A DNA stretch of 17,659 nucleotides, from positions 1-17,659 of the forward strand of contig CAZFAT010000069.1 in NCBI GenBank assembly GCA_964517075.1, in the 5' to 3' direction. Source of the stretch: CAZFAT01 sp964517075 (GTDB lineage Bacteria; Acidobacteriota; Vicinamibacteria; Vicinamibacterales; SCN-69-37). The translations under genes and the position numbers were made by a program. Under the pieces are notes generated by a model. The model made no database searches. It had not been told where the DNA came from and saw nothing but the letters and a program-made list of their open reading frames with translations. Shown one piece after another: positions 1 to 8,581 of this stretch; within the stretch, counting starts at the first letter, position 1; each line of letters starts with the position of its first letter.

Positions 1-994
1 CCACTTCAATAAAGTCGGCCTGCCGCATCACATCGCGCTCGATCCTGACCCCCTCCGGCAGCGTCGCCTGGATGTCGGCGAGCGCGGCATCCAGCGTCCG
101 GGTGAGCTGCAGCGTGTTCACGTCCGGCTGGCGCTGGATGCCGAGGACGACCGCGGGCTCGCCGTTGTAGGAGCCTTCACCTCGCTTGAGCGCCTCGCCG
201 ACACGAACGGTGGCCAGATCGCGGATGAAGATGGGTCGCGTGTCTCTGGTCGCGACGACAGTGCCTTCGATGTCCGCGAGCGAACGAATCTGGCCGACGC
301 CCTGGATCAGATACTCCTGGCCGGTCGCGATGCGAAAGCCAGCGGACGTGTTGCGGCTGCCGTTGCGCAGTGCGTCTTCGACGTCCTGCAGTGACACGCC
401 AGCGGCTGTGAGACGGTCCGGGGCCACGACCACCTGGAACTGACGCTCGCTGCCGCCAGTCGCGACGACCTGCGAGACGCCAGGAACCGCGAGGAGCCGC
501 CGGCGAACCTGCGTCTCGGCGATCGTGCGGAGATCCAGCGCGTCGTGACGATCGGAGCGGAGGGCGATGAAGAGAATCTCACCCATGATCGACGAGACCG
601 GCGCCAGGGTCGGCGGATCGACCTGCGGCGGGAGATCGGCAGCCACGGCGGTAACGCGTTCGCTGACCGTCTGACGCGCCCGGTAGATGTCCACGCCCCA
701 CTCGAACTCGACCCAAATAACCGCGATCCCGACGGCGGTCGCGGACCGCACACGGCGAACGCCTGCCGCGCCGTTGAGAGCGGTCTCGACAGGAAACGTC
801 ACGAGCGCTTCCATGTCGGTTGGGGCCATGCCCTGCCCTTCGACCAGGATCGTGACGGTCGGCGCCGTCAGATCCGGCAGGACGTCCACCGGCATCCGCA
901 GCGCCACCCAGGTGCCCACGATCAGGAACAGCACGCTCAGCGCCAGCACGAGCGGGCGATTGCCGAGCGACCACGCGATGATGCGATCGATCAC
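1..994 (-). CDS. czcA: Heavy-metal efflux RND permease (CzcA/CusA type), N-terminal part
   Basis: This would be the inner-membrane proton/metal antiporter of a tripartite exporter. Only the first 331 codons are in the window; the C-terminal part lies beyond the left edge. The protein begins VIDRIIAWSLGNRPLVLAL, the usual start and first membrane helix of HME-RND pumps, followed by PVDVLPDLTAPTVTI and a porter domain containing ALNGAAGVRRVRS and WGVDIYRAR. I chose the GTG at 992-994 because a GAGGGAGC ribosome site lies about 7 bases upstream on the minus strand and the fit to the family N-terminus is exact. It starts 24 bases after the stop of the adaptor gene, so co-translation within one operon is likely. 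The metal (Co/Zn/Cd or Cu/Ag) cannot be told, because the helix-4 signature is outside the window; the symbol is a family label. Family confidence is high. Confidence 0.93.
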   Translation of the reverse strand, partial: MIDRIIAWSLGNRPLVLALSVLFLIVGTWVALRMPVDVLPDLTAPTVTILVEGQGMAPTDMEALVTFPVETALNGAAGVRRVRSATAVGIAVIWVEFEWGVDIYRARQTVSERVTAVAADLPPQVDPPTLAPVSSIMGEILFIALRSDRHDALDLRTIAETQVRRRLLAVPGVSQVVATGGSERQFQVVVAPDRLTAAGVSLQDVEDALRNGSRNTSAGFRIATGQEYLIQGVGQIRSLADIEGTVVATRDTRPIFIRDLATVRVGEALKRGEGSYNGEPAVVLGIQRQPDVNTLQLTRTLDAALADIQATLPEGVRIERDVMRQADFIEV

Positions 995-1018
995 GATGCA
1001 GCTCCCTCGGACGCTCGA

Positions 1019-2557
1019 TCAGTGCACATGGCCATGTGCCGGTGTCTGCGGTGACAGGGCCGCCAGCCGGATGAGATGCGCGCCTCGCGTGACGATGCGC
1101 TCGCCGGCGTCGAGACCGGTCAGGATGTCCACGTAGCCGCCCTCGCGCGGCCGGCCGACGCGCACTGGTCTTCGCTCGAAGCTTTCCCCGCCCGCCTGCA
1201 CGAACACGATCGGCTGTCCCGCGTCGTCGACGACCGCGCTCGCTGGAATGGACACGCCCGCACCGTCAGACGCCTCGATCAACCGGAGGGACACCGCCTG
1301 ACCGACAGCAAGGGCGGCCGGAGGGTTGTCCAGTTCAAAGACCACGGGCACGGCGCGCGTCTCGCGATCAACGACGCGACCGACCGACAGTCGGCGGCTG
1401 GTCCGCACGGGGTCGCTGCCGGGCACATCGATTTCGGCAGTCACCGCGCGCTGGGCCTGGGCGAGCTGTTGCTCTGGCACGGCGCCGACCACCTGGACGC
1501 GATCGACCGCGACCAGCCGGTAGAGGAGTTGTCCGGCCTCGACCGTTGAGCCGACCGTGGCTTGGGATTCAGCGATGACGCCGGTGAGCGGCGCACGCGC
1601 GACGACTCGCTCGCCAGGTTCACCGGACCCCTCGCCCGTCCGGCTCAGCTCCAGATGCCGCAATTGCTCGCGCGCGATGTCCACGCGCGCCTGGGCGCTC
1701 GTTTCGGCCAGGCGCGCTTCATCTAGGCGGCGTGCGGGGACGGCGCCCGCGGCGGTGAGTTTTTCCAGCCGGACCCGTGTCTGCTGCGCGAGGCGCAGTT
1801 CGGCTTCGGCGTTCGCCAGTTCAACCTTCAGAACCGGAGCTTCGCCGAGCCGCTCGTTCCGGACGATCAGCTCGACGAGCGGCTCGTCGCGACTGACCCG
1901 CGTGCCTACCGTGCGGCCACCTCCGCTGGTGATGCGTCCGGCCGCGGGCGCGCGCACCTCGACGCTTCCTCCGGCGCGCGGTTCGATGGTGGCGGGCACC
2001 GTGAACACGCTGCGACGCGGGCGGTTGTCGACCGTCGTCGTGGCAAAGTCGAGGGTCCACTGCTGCTCTTTGAGGAACGAGACCGCACCTTCCGCATCGT
2101 CCGCGGGAACCGCAGCGACGGCGGCCTCGACGGTGGGATGCACCGTGACGATTCCCGCGCGGTGTTCGTCGCTGAGTCGAGCGCCGTGCAGCTCGACGGC
2201 CAGTTCGTAGCGCCTCGCCGCCGGCACCTTGACGTCCACGCCGAAGATGCCGGGCGTCGACGGTCCGCTCACCTCGAACCGTTCGATCGTCTCGCCCTGA
2301 AACCGGACGACCACTCGACCTTCGCGGACGGCCGAGAAGTCCGCCAGGTTCGTCAGATGAATCGCGAACCGGGCCTGCCGGCCGGCCACCAGGGGCGGGT
2401 ATTCCATGAACAGCTCCGTGCGGTCCGTCCATGTCGTCACCGCGACGGTCGGTTCCTCGGCCGCCGCTGGCGGTGCAGCCGGTGCCGGGTCCCTACTGCA
2501 CGATGAGCCCAGCACCACCAGTGCGGCGAGCCAGGGGAAGCGTTGTTTGACGGTCAT
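1019..2557 (-). CDS. czcB: RND efflux membrane-fusion (periplasmic adaptor) protein, CzcB/CusB type
   Basis: The 512-residue adaptor would link the inner-membrane pump to the outer-membrane factor. The N-terminus (residues 1-21) is a signal peptide ending VLGSSC, a loose lipobox, so it may be a lipoprotein anchored through Cys21. Residues about 30-170 form an extra N-terminal beta region. After that come a lipoyl half-motif (VEVRAPAAGRITSGGGRTVG), a coiled-coil hairpin rich in Ala/Leu/Arg (about 235-305), the second lipoyl half (VVARAPLTGVIAESQATVGS), and beta-barrel and membrane-proximal domains. The C-terminus ends in HGHVH, a plausible metal-touching tail. The start ATG overlaps the stop of the upstream gene as ATGA (2554-2557), and GGAG-type ribosome sites lie within that gene's end. 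The length is on the long side for CzcB-like adaptors because of the N-terminal extension. The metal is not determined. Confidence 0.93.
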   Translation of the reverse strand: MTVKQRFPWLAALVVLGSSCSRDPAPAAPPAAAEEPTVAVTTWTDRTELFMEYPPLVAGRQARFAIHLTNLADFSAVREGRVVVRFQGETIERFEVSGPSTPGIFGVDVKVPAARRYELAVELHGARLSDEHRAGIVTVHPTVEAAVAAVPADDAEGAVSFLKEQQWTLDFATTTVDNRPRRSVFTVPATIEPRAGGSVEVRAPAAGRITSGGGRTVGTRVSRDEPLVELIVRNERLGEAPVLKVELANAEAELRLAQQTRVRLEKLTAAGAVPARRLDEARLAETSAQARVDIAREQLRHLELSRTGEGSGEPGERVVARAPLTGVIAESQATVGSTVEAGQLLYRLVAVDRVQVVGAVPEQQLAQAQRAVTAEIDVPGSDPVRTSRRLSVGRVVDRETRAVPVVFELDNPPAALAVGQAVSLRLIEASDGAGVSIPASAVVDDAGQPIVFVQAGGESFERRPVRVGRPREGGYVDILTGLDAGERIVTRGAHLIRLAALSPQTPAHGHVH

Positions 2558-3795
2558 GGCTTGATCTCCACTCCAGTGACTCGATCGAGTTCGATGGCGG
2601 CGAGGCGACCCGCCGCAGCCAGATCCAGCACGCGCAGGCGCGCGTCGGTCAGTTGCCGGTTGGCGTCGAGTAATTCCAGAATGCCGAGCTCCCCTTCCTC
2701 GTAGGCGACGCGTGCGATTGCTGTCAGCGGTTCCGCCGTCTCCACCAACGCCTGCTCGTACCGGACCGCGCGGGCGCGTTCGAGGGCGACCGCCGCGTGG
2801 GCGGCTCGAACCTCGGCTTCGACCAGCACGCGCAGGAACGCACGCTCCGCGTCGGCGCGCGCCGCTTGTGCGCTGGCCAGCGCCACCGCCGCCTGCCCGC
2901 GATTGAACAGGGGCAGGGCCATTTCAAAGGTCAGTTGTGATCCGACGTGGGTGCCGGCGCCCGTCGTCGATCGCTTCATTCCGAACGTGACCGATGGGGT
3001 AGGGATTCGAAGCGCACTGGCCGCTTGGCGTTCCGCGTTGAACTGGGCGATGGTTCGCTCGCTGGCCTGATAGTCACCGCGGAACGCCAGGGTCTGCGTG
3101 ATCAGGGTCTCGACGGGCGCGGGCGGGTTCTGCCGCAATGAGCCGGCAGCAACGACCCCCTCGGGGGCGACGCCCGGTCCAAGGAACGCCGCGAGGTCGG
3201 CCCGTGCCCGCGCTCGCGCGATGGCCGCCGCGGCCTGTTCGCTGTCGAGGTCCGCCAGCGCCCGCTGCCCCCGGAGGCGGTCGTATCGCGAACCTTCGCC
3301 CGCCTCCTCTCGCGCCCGCAGGATCGCGATGAGCGCGCGCAGCTCCTCGGTGGCACGGATGAGGATCGCCTCGCGGTCTTGGGCCGCGAGCAACGCGGCG
3401 AAGGCCCGTCTGACGTCGGCCTCCAGCTGTCGAATCTGAAAGGCCGCCTCCGCCTCGGACGCCTCCACCGCCAGGCGACCGGCGGCGAGGAGATGACGTC
3501 GTCGCCCCGAAATCGGCAGCTCCTGCCGGCCGACCAGAAAGATGTCGTCCGTGCTCGCGACGCTCTCGCGCGTAAAAGCCGCGACCGGGTTCGGCCACAG
3601 CGCGCGCTCCGCCTGCCCCGCCTGAACTTCGGCCGTCTGGGCTCGCAAGGCGCGAATCCGCGGGTCGGACGCCATGAAGCGTCCGAGGGCATCGGCCTCA
3701 GTCAGCGGGGGCCCTGAAATAGCCTGCTGCGCGAACGCCGAGGACGCGCCCGCGAACGTCCAGGCTGCCGCGCAGATGGCGACAACGAAACGCAT
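2554..3795 (-). CDS. czcC: Outer-membrane efflux factor, TolC/CzcC family
   Basis: The 413-residue outer-membrane channel component would complete the exporter. A clear Sec signal peptide covers residues 1-22, ending ASSAFA before QQ. The body is two Ala/Arg/Glu-rich helical repeats of the outer-membrane efflux protein type. Visible family signatures include PNPVAAFTRES, the strand segment DDIFLVGRQELPISGRRR, FEMALPLFNRGQA and, near the C-terminus, YEEGELGILELLDANRQLTDAR, which is typical of CzcC/CusC. Length is normal for CzcC-like proteins. The start is supported by AAGGGA about 6 bases upstream of the ATG on the minus strand. It is 54 bases downstream of the histidine-rich gene and overlaps the adaptor gene by 4 bases, so the genes form one operon. 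Confidence 0.92.
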   Translation of the reverse strand: MRFVVAICAAAWTFAGASSAFAQQAISGPPLTEADALGRFMASDPRIRALRAQTAEVQAGQAERALWPNPVAAFTRESVASTDDIFLVGRQELPISGRRRHLLAAGRLAVEASEAEAAFQIRQLEADVRRAFAALLAAQDREAILIRATEELRALIAILRAREEAGEGSRYDRLRGQRALADLDSEQAAAAIARARARADLAAFLGPGVAPEGVVAAGSLRQNPPAPVETLITQTLAFRGDYQASERTIAQFNAERQAASALRIPTPSVTFGMKRSTTGAGTHVGSQLTFEMALPLFNRGQAAVALASAQAARADAERAFLRVLVEAEVRAAHAAVALERARAVRYEQALVETAEPLTAIARVAYEEGELGILELLDANRQLTDARLRVLDLAAAGRLAAIELDRVTGVEIKP

Positions 3796-3849
3796 AGAGA
3801 TCCCTTCTCGGAACGTCAGAAAACGAAGACACGAAGAGCCGAGACCGGC

Positions 3850-4305
3850 TCAGACTGCAGCAGGCGGGATGGTGGGTGGGGCTCGGGCGGGGCCATGCGG
3901 CCTGACGGGCGGCCCGTGGGCGGGGGGCAATCGGATCTCAATCGCGATTCCGATGGTGAGGTCCGGGACGACATCGACTGTCTGGACGAGTGCAGCGGGT
4001 GCCGGATCCCGGAAGGTGTCGACCGGCTGAAACAGAAAGTCGTTCGCAGGAGATATCTGCCGGGGCGCCCCGTCGTCGCGGTGGTCGTCGTCCGAGCCTT
4101 TGCCGTGGGATTCCAACGGGGCCACGTCGTGGCTGTCGTGAGGCGTGAAGTGGGCGTGCTTCACGGGCGCTGCGTCAAGATCGCCGTGTGCTGAGTGGTG
4201 GTCCGTCGCGGTTCCCACCGGATGAACGTGGCTGTACGGCGCGAGCCCAAGCCCGCCCGTCACTGCCATTGCGGCAACGCTGGTCGCCAACAGACGCCTC
4301 ACCAC
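3850..4305 (-). CDS. Small exported histidine-rich protein, likely metal-binding
   Basis: This 151-residue protein has an N-terminal hydrophobic segment (residues 5-23, signal-peptide-like). A strongly histidine- and aspartate-rich stretch follows at about residues 25-80, with 11 His including DHHSAH, KHAH, PHDSH and DDDHRDD. The second half contains PANDFLFQPVD and a proline-rich tail with HGPP and HGPARAPP. I do not recognise a named family. Its place at the head of a czcCBA-type operon and its composition suggest a periplasmic metal buffer or sensor that hands ions to the pump; this is inference. The start is uncertain: GTG codons at 4305 and 4302 are both possible and no clear ribosome site is seen. 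The ATG at 4311-4313 is in another frame and stops at once. The 144-bp gap to the divergent gene at 4450 should hold both promoters, but I see no convincing boxes. Confidence 0.75.
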   Translation of the reverse strand: MVRRLLATSVAAMAVTGGLGLAPYSHVHPVGTATDHHSAHGDLDAAPVKHAHFTPHDSHDVAPLESHGKGSDDDHRDDGAPRQISPANDFLFQPVDTFRDPAPAALVQTVDVVPDLTIGIAIEIRLPPAHGPPVRPHGPARAPPTIPPAAV

Positions 4306-4449
4306 GGGCCCATTTGGACAGTCCGCCGGATCGAAGTCAAGAGCCCATGCCCTCCGATCGCCGGGCGGTGCTCAGACCATCCCAGTCCCTTGCAGTGGCC
4401 TTGGGCATCGCGCCAAGATGGTGATCTGTCTGGAGGAAGAACAAGCCCT

Positions 4450-4827
4450 ATGAGCAACCGAAAACTGAACGCCCTGATTCTTGGAGTGGTTGCGGCCATC
4501 AATCTGTCGACCATCGGCCTTGTCGCCCACGAAGTGACGCATCAAGGGACGGTCGTGGCCCTCAAGACCGGCAAGTACGCTCAGCCCACCGGCGGCGTGC
4601 GCGAGGTCCAGGAACTCGAGGTCACCGTCGCCGATCCAAAGACCAAGAAGCCTGGCGCTACGGCGACGGTCTTCACGATCAACAATCAAACGCGGCTGTT
4701 GCGGGCAGGCAAGCGGATCACAGTCGCCGAGGCTGGAGTCCAGAAGGGCGAGCGCGTTGAAGTCGTGGTTGACCACGACAAGCCGGGCGACGCCGCGATC
4801 GAAATCCGCCTATTCGCACGGCCATAG
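4450..4827 (+). CDS. Small exported protein of unknown function, OB-fold-like
   Basis: This is a 125-residue protein. Residues 4-26 (RKLNALILGVVAAINLSTIG) form a signal peptide or membrane anchor. The rest is a small beta-rich domain with a VTHQGTVVALK start, a TATVFTINNQTRLLRAGKRI centre and an ERVEVVVDHDKPGDAAIEIRL end. This pattern resembles DUF5666-like or other OB-fold proteins that occur beside metal resistance genes. I chose the ATG at 4450 because GGAGGA lies at 4432-4437, though its 12-base spacing is rather long. The frame stays open upstream to 4195, but that stretch is antisense to the histidine-rich gene. It is divergent from the RND operon and 29 bases ahead of the broken chrA, with which it probably once shared a transcript. 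Function is unknown. Confidence 0.75.
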   Translation: MSNRKLNALILGVVAAINLSTIGLVAHEVTHQGTVVALKTGKYAQPTGGVREVQELEVTVADPKTKKPGATATVFTINNQTRLLRAGKRITVAEAGVQKGERVEVVVDHDKPGDAAIEIRLFARP

Positions 4828-4856
4828 GCCACCGCTGGGTGACCGCCGAGCGATGA

Positions 4857-5216
4857 ATGGGTGGGCCGGCTGAACTGGCTCCGACGGCACCGGTTCCACT
4901 CTGGCGGTTCTACGCGTACTTCCTGCGTCTCGGTGTAGCCGGGTTCGGCGGGCCGATTGCGCTTGCAGGATTCATGCAGCGAGACCTCGTCGAGGAATGC
5001 GGCTGGATCAGCCGCCAGGACTACCTCGACAGGTTGGCACTCGCACAGCTCGCTCCCGGTCCCCTCGCCGCGCAGCTCGCGATGTATCTCGGCTATGTTC
5101 GCGCCGGCATCGTGGGCGCGGCGATCGTCTCCTGCTGTTTCATCTTGCCCTCGTTCTTCATGGTCTGGGCCATCTCGGTCGCCTACGTGCACTTCGGTGC
5201 GCTCGACGACTGGCGT
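4857..5216 (+). pseudogene. chrA: Chromate transporter ChrA, truncated in its N-terminal half
   Basis: ChrA proteins expel chromate and have one or two CHR domains of about 180 residues each. From residue 10 on, this reading frame matches the start of a CHR domain closely: FLRLGVAGFGGPIALAGFMQ, RDLVEECGWISRQDYLDRLA, LAQLAPGPLAAQLAMYLGYV, then FILPSFFMVWAISVAYVHFG. Family likeness stops near ALDDWRS at about 5216. The frame runs on to a stop at 5496-5498, but that tail is Arg/Ser-rich, has no membrane segments and overlaps a PilZ gene on the other strand. Neither of the other two frames restores the family sequence, so this looks like a deletion or recombination break rather than a simple frameshift. 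The start ATG (4857) has only a weak ribosome site. The remaining 120 residues are unlikely to work alone. Confidence 0.8.
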
Positions 5217-5406
5217 TCGGACGTGGGTGAGCACGGGTTTCCACGCAAACGTGGGAGGCAGCGTTCGCGCTCGGCAGCCTCCGATGGTCCTCACATCTCG
5301 TCGATCTGGACTGGCTCGCACACGGTCAGATCCTCCCCGCGGCTCGCGACCCTGCGACGTCACTGCGCGTCACGGTCAGCTCATGCTTCGCGATTGCGAG
5401 TCGCGT

Positions 5407-5790
5407 TCAGTCGACCGACAGCGTGCCGGCCGCACTCTCGATCAGCTGATCGATCTTGTTGTCAAGGCCCGCTTGGCCCGGGAACTCCCAGCCGCTGACC
5501 CAGCGGGTCACGCTGCCGTGTAGACGATGGCAATGGAGGGAGATGGCGCTGGCCTCGAACGGTGTCCCGTCGCACGTCTCGAATCTGAAGTGGCGCCGCA
5601 GTCCGGGTTCCACCGGCGCGTCGGTCTCAATGGCGAATCCACGGAAGCCGATGTTCCGGACGGCCAGCACCCGGCATCCATCACGCGCCATCCACGTCGC
5701 CGAAATCCGCCCGTCGACCTCGATTCGGGGCGCACCTCGACGCGAGGTGAGAGGAAAATGAACACTGGAATAGTCGAAGCCTTTCTGCAT
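5407..5790 (-). CDS. PilZ-domain protein, divergent cyclic-di-GMP site
   Basis: This 127-residue single-domain protein is probably a cyclic-di-GMP receptor acting downstream of the GGDEF-EAL protein encoded 47 bases upstream in the same direction. The PilZ pattern is visible: RRGAPRIEV near residues 17-25 gives the RxxxR motif (R18, R22). NIGFRGFAIE (46-55) stands where D/NxSxxG is expected, and SGWEF (99-103) is the closing strand. In the second motif the first residue is Asn and the Ser is replaced by Gly, so ligand binding may be weak or changed. I chose the ATG at 5788-5790 because GGAGGG lies 6 bases upstream on the minus strand; an in-frame ATG at 5826 would add 12 residues but has less support. 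Family call is fairly sure; ligand binding is uncertain. Confidence 0.85.
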   Translation of the reverse strand: MQKGFDYSSVHFPLTSRRGAPRIEVDGRISATWMARDGCRVLAVRNIGFRGFAIETDAPVEPGLRRHFRFETCDGTPFEASAISLHCHRLHGSVTRWVSGWEFPGQAGLDNKIDQLIESAAGTLSVD

Positions 5791-5837
5791 GATGAACCCT
5801 CCACAATACATTGACGACTCGTGCACTCCCTGCCTGC

Positions 5838-8567
5838 TTACGCCGCCGTGACCATCCGGGACCTACGCGCGTAGAGCCCGAACTCCTCCGGCGGCATCGC
5901 CGCGCTGAAGAAGAACCCCTGGCCGATCTCGCAGCCGAAGCGCTGCAGCTGATTCGCGGCCTCCAGGGATTGAATGCCTTCGGCGACGGTCTCGAGACCC
6001 AGCTCGGCGGCCATTGCGATAATGGCGCGTGTCACGGCTGCCGTTCCGGCGTCCATTTCCACCCGCTCGACAAAGGAGCGATCGATCTTGAGCTCGTCGA
6101 TCGGCAGACGCCGTAGATAGCTGAGTGATGAATAGCCGGTGCCGAAATCGTCGATGGCGATGCGAACCCCCAGCGCCTTGAGTCGATGGATCATCGCGAG
6201 CGCTTCCGGGGTGTGATCGAGCAGGATGCTTTCCGTCAACTCGAGGACGAGGCGTGATGCCTCGAGTCTGCCTAGGCGCAGCGCGGCGATCACATCATCA
6301 AACAGCGCCGGATCCCGAAGCTGGCGCGCTGACAGGTTCACCGAGAGGCGGACCGGGGGACTGGCGGGGTCCCCCGACAGCCAGCGGCTGGCGTCCGCGC
6401 ACGCCCGATGCAGGGCCCAGCGGCCCATCGACACGATCAGGCCGCTCTCTTCCGCAATCGGAATGAAGATGTCTGGCGGGATCGCGCCTCGCGTCGGATG
6501 CGACCATCGCATGAGCGCCTCGGCGCCCACCAGCACGTGGCCATCGAGCGCGTGCAGCGGCTGATAGGCGAGACTCAGCTCATTGTTGGCCACGGCATTC
6601 CGGAGATCGGCTTGCAGCTCCAGGCGGTCGATCAAGGCCTGGTGCAACGCGGGCTCGAAGGCCGCGGCTTGGCCACGGCCGCGACTCTTCGCGAGGTACA
6701 TCGCGAGATCCGCGTTGCGCAGAATCTCGTCGGCTGGCTGCCCCGGCGACGCTAGGGCGACGCCCACACTGACTGGTATTAGAACGTCGCGTCCCTCAAT
6801 CCGAACGCTCGCGTTGAACTCGCGCGCGATCCGCTCGGCCATGGCTGGCGGATCGATCTGGCCGGTGGGATCGTCCAGCAGCACCGCGAACTCGTCGCCG
6901 CCGAGCCGAGCCGCGGTGTCGGAAGATCGAAGCACCGAACGAATGCGGTGCGCCGCGGCGCGCAGGACGGCGTCGCCGAAGCCGTGACCGTAGCGGTCGT
7001 TGACGTCCTTGAACTTGTCCAGGTCGATGAACAGCACCGCCAGAACGCCGCGATCGCCGTCACGCCGTGTGAGCGCCTGCTCCAGCCGGTGCTGGAACAG
7101 CACCCGGTTGGCCAGCCCCGTCAGCGGGTCGTGATACGCCTGATGCGTCAGCTTCGTTTCGAGGGACACGCGCTCCGTGACGTCGCGCGTGGCGAGCACG
7201 AGTCCGCGGATATTCTCATCGGCCAGCAGGTTCGTGGCCGTGTTGTCGGTCTGAATCCAGCGGCCGTCGCGGTGCTGGATGCGCCAACGCCCCGTGATGA
7301 CCTTGCCGGGATGCGCGGCGAGATCCTGCAGCTGCTGTGTGACGTCCGCTGCATCCGCCGGATGGACCAGATCCAGAGCGGCCCGTCCAATGAGGTTCGA
7401 CGCCGCGTAGCCGAACATGCGCGCGGCCGACGGAGTCGCGAAGCGAACGTTCCCTTGCGCGTCGATGATGCTCACGACATCGGAGGCGTGCTGAACCAGG
7501 GACTTGAAGCGTTTCTCGCCGGCAAGCACGGTCCGCTTGCGGTCCAGTCTCGCCGTTTCTTTCAGCGCCACGATCTGACGGAGGACAACGAGCAAGGTCA
7601 GGGTGACTGCGCCTAGCGCGATCGGCAGCGTGTCGGCGCGGAAATGCTCCCATGCGACGCTGACAAACAGCGCATAACCGCCGAACACCGCGACGTATGG
7701 CAGTGCACTGAAGGAACCGGGCGCTGCGTCGTCATCCGGCGTTTCACCGCCTCTGAGCCTGTGGCGCTCTTCGGCGATCGCTGTCGCGAAAAACACATAT
7801 TGAAGCAGGTACAGGAGATCCTGGACGCTACCGGCCTCGAAGGCGCCGGCCAGGGACAGATGCGCCCAGACCAGATCCCCGATCATCATGGCGCTGACCG
7901 CGGCCGCCAGCAGGAAGAGCGGCACTCGCCGGCGACCGCGCGGATATCGGAGGAGGACAGTCGCCAGACCAAGCAGGAGCAGCAGGTCACCGACTGGATA
8001 GGCCAGCGCCAAGCCGAAGGCCGTGACGGATGGCTCCTGGTGGACGACGGCCGGCGCAATCGCAAAGTGCCAGACGGCCATCGTGCCGGCGACCACGACC
8101 GTCGCGACGTCCAGGACGAACTTCAGTCCGTCCTGTCTGGACCGCATGGCTTGCGGAAATAGCAGCAGGCCGCCAAGCACGCCAGGATAAAAGAGGAGAA
8201 AGCCGACATTTGCGTACAGCTCATCGGACGGATCCTGACCCTGGACGTTCTCGGCCCAAATCCAGAGCGCGTCCGACGCCAGCGCACAGACTGAGGCGAG
8301 CGCCAGCAGCCGCCAGGCCAGACACTGACGGCCTGGCAGTTCAGCCGTGCGCGAAACCTGCCACGCAAGTACGGCGGCGACCGCGCCAATTGGGACGTAC
8401 CAGACGTTCGCAGCCATCGATCGCAGATCCGGCGAGCCGGCACCGCTCAGGATGAAGACCGCGAACGCCGCGCCGTACACGGCAAATGCGACATGCCAGG
8501 GGCGGTCCGTCACCGCGGCTCGCAGCCTGCCCGATACCGAACGGAGATCGAAGGATCGTGGTGTCAT
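5838..8567 (-). CDS. Membrane PAS-GGDEF-EAL protein (cyclic-di-GMP synthase/phosphodiesterase)
   Basis: This is a 909-residue inner-membrane signalling protein. Residues about 25-330 hold a run of roughly nine to ten hydrophobic helices, an apparently uncharacterised membrane sensor. A PAS domain follows (about 350-465; FKSLVQHASDVVSIID). The GGDEF domain (about 478-635) has DPLTGLANR and RLGGDEFAVLL at 554-564, with an intact RxxD inhibitory site (RSSD, 547-550) five residues ahead. The EAL domain (about 655-895) has GAEALMRW (681-688), NLSARQL, ELTES, DDFGTGYSSL, LKIDRSF and ETVAEGI. Both catalytic sets look complete, so the protein could make or degrade cyclic-di-GMP. I chose the ATG at 8565-8567, 14 bases past the stop of the upstream gene; a start at 8729 would add a charged tail overlapping that gene. 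It lies in an operon with the PilZ gene. Confidence 0.93.
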   Translation of the reverse strand: MTPRSFDLRSVSGRLRAAVTDRPWHVAFAVYGAAFAVFILSGAGSPDLRSMAANVWYVPIGAVAAVLAWQVSRTAELPGRQCLAWRLLALASVCALASDALWIWAENVQGQDPSDELYANVGFLLFYPGVLGGLLLFPQAMRSRQDGLKFVLDVATVVVAGTMAVWHFAIAPAVVHQEPSVTAFGLALAYPVGDLLLLLGLATVLLRYPRGRRRVPLFLLAAAVSAMMIGDLVWAHLSLAGAFEAGSVQDLLYLLQYVFFATAIAEERHRLRGGETPDDDAAPGSFSALPYVAVFGGYALFVSVAWEHFRADTLPIALGAVTLTLLVVLRQIVALKETARLDRKRTVLAGEKRFKSLVQHASDVVSIIDAQGNVRFATPSAARMFGYAASNLIGRAALDLVHPADAADVTQQLQDLAAHPGKVITGRWRIQHRDGRWIQTDNTATNLLADENIRGLVLATRDVTERVSLETKLTHQAYHDPLTGLANRVLFQHRLEQALTRRDGDRGVLAVLFIDLDKFKDVNDRYGHGFGDAVLRAAAHRIRSVLRSSDTAARLGGDEFAVLLDDPTGQIDPPAMAERIAREFNASVRIEGRDVLIPVSVGVALASPGQPADEILRNADLAMYLAKSRGRGQAAAFEPALHQALIDRLELQADLRNAVANNELSLAYQPLHALDGHVLVGAEALMRWSHPTRGAIPPDIFIPIAEESGLIVSMGRWALHRACADASRWLSGDPASPPVRLSVNLSARQLRDPALFDDVIAALRLGRLEASRLVLELTESILLDHTPEALAMIHRLKALGVRIAIDDFGTGYSSLSYLRRLPIDELKIDRSFVERVEMDAGTAAVTRAIIAMAAELGLETVAEGIQSLEAANQLQRFGCEIGQGFFFSAAMPPEEFGLYARRSRMVTAA

Positions 8568-8581
8568 GGGACCGTCTCGCC

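Noticed and set aside
4306..4449. MerR- or CusR-type operator between the divergent metal genes
   Set aside because: Only a 5-bp imperfect dyad (CTTGG...CCAAG, near 4400-4420) is seen, with no recognisable metal-regulator box.
4686..5363. Minus-strand open frame (225 codons) across the small exported gene and chrA
   Set aside because: It is antisense to two frames with clear family or signal-peptide features and is rich in Arg/Glu/Asp only.
5217..5406. Continuation of chrA or a small gene
   Set aside because: All frames are Arg/Ser-rich without membrane helices; only short CCACG/CGTGG dyads are visible.
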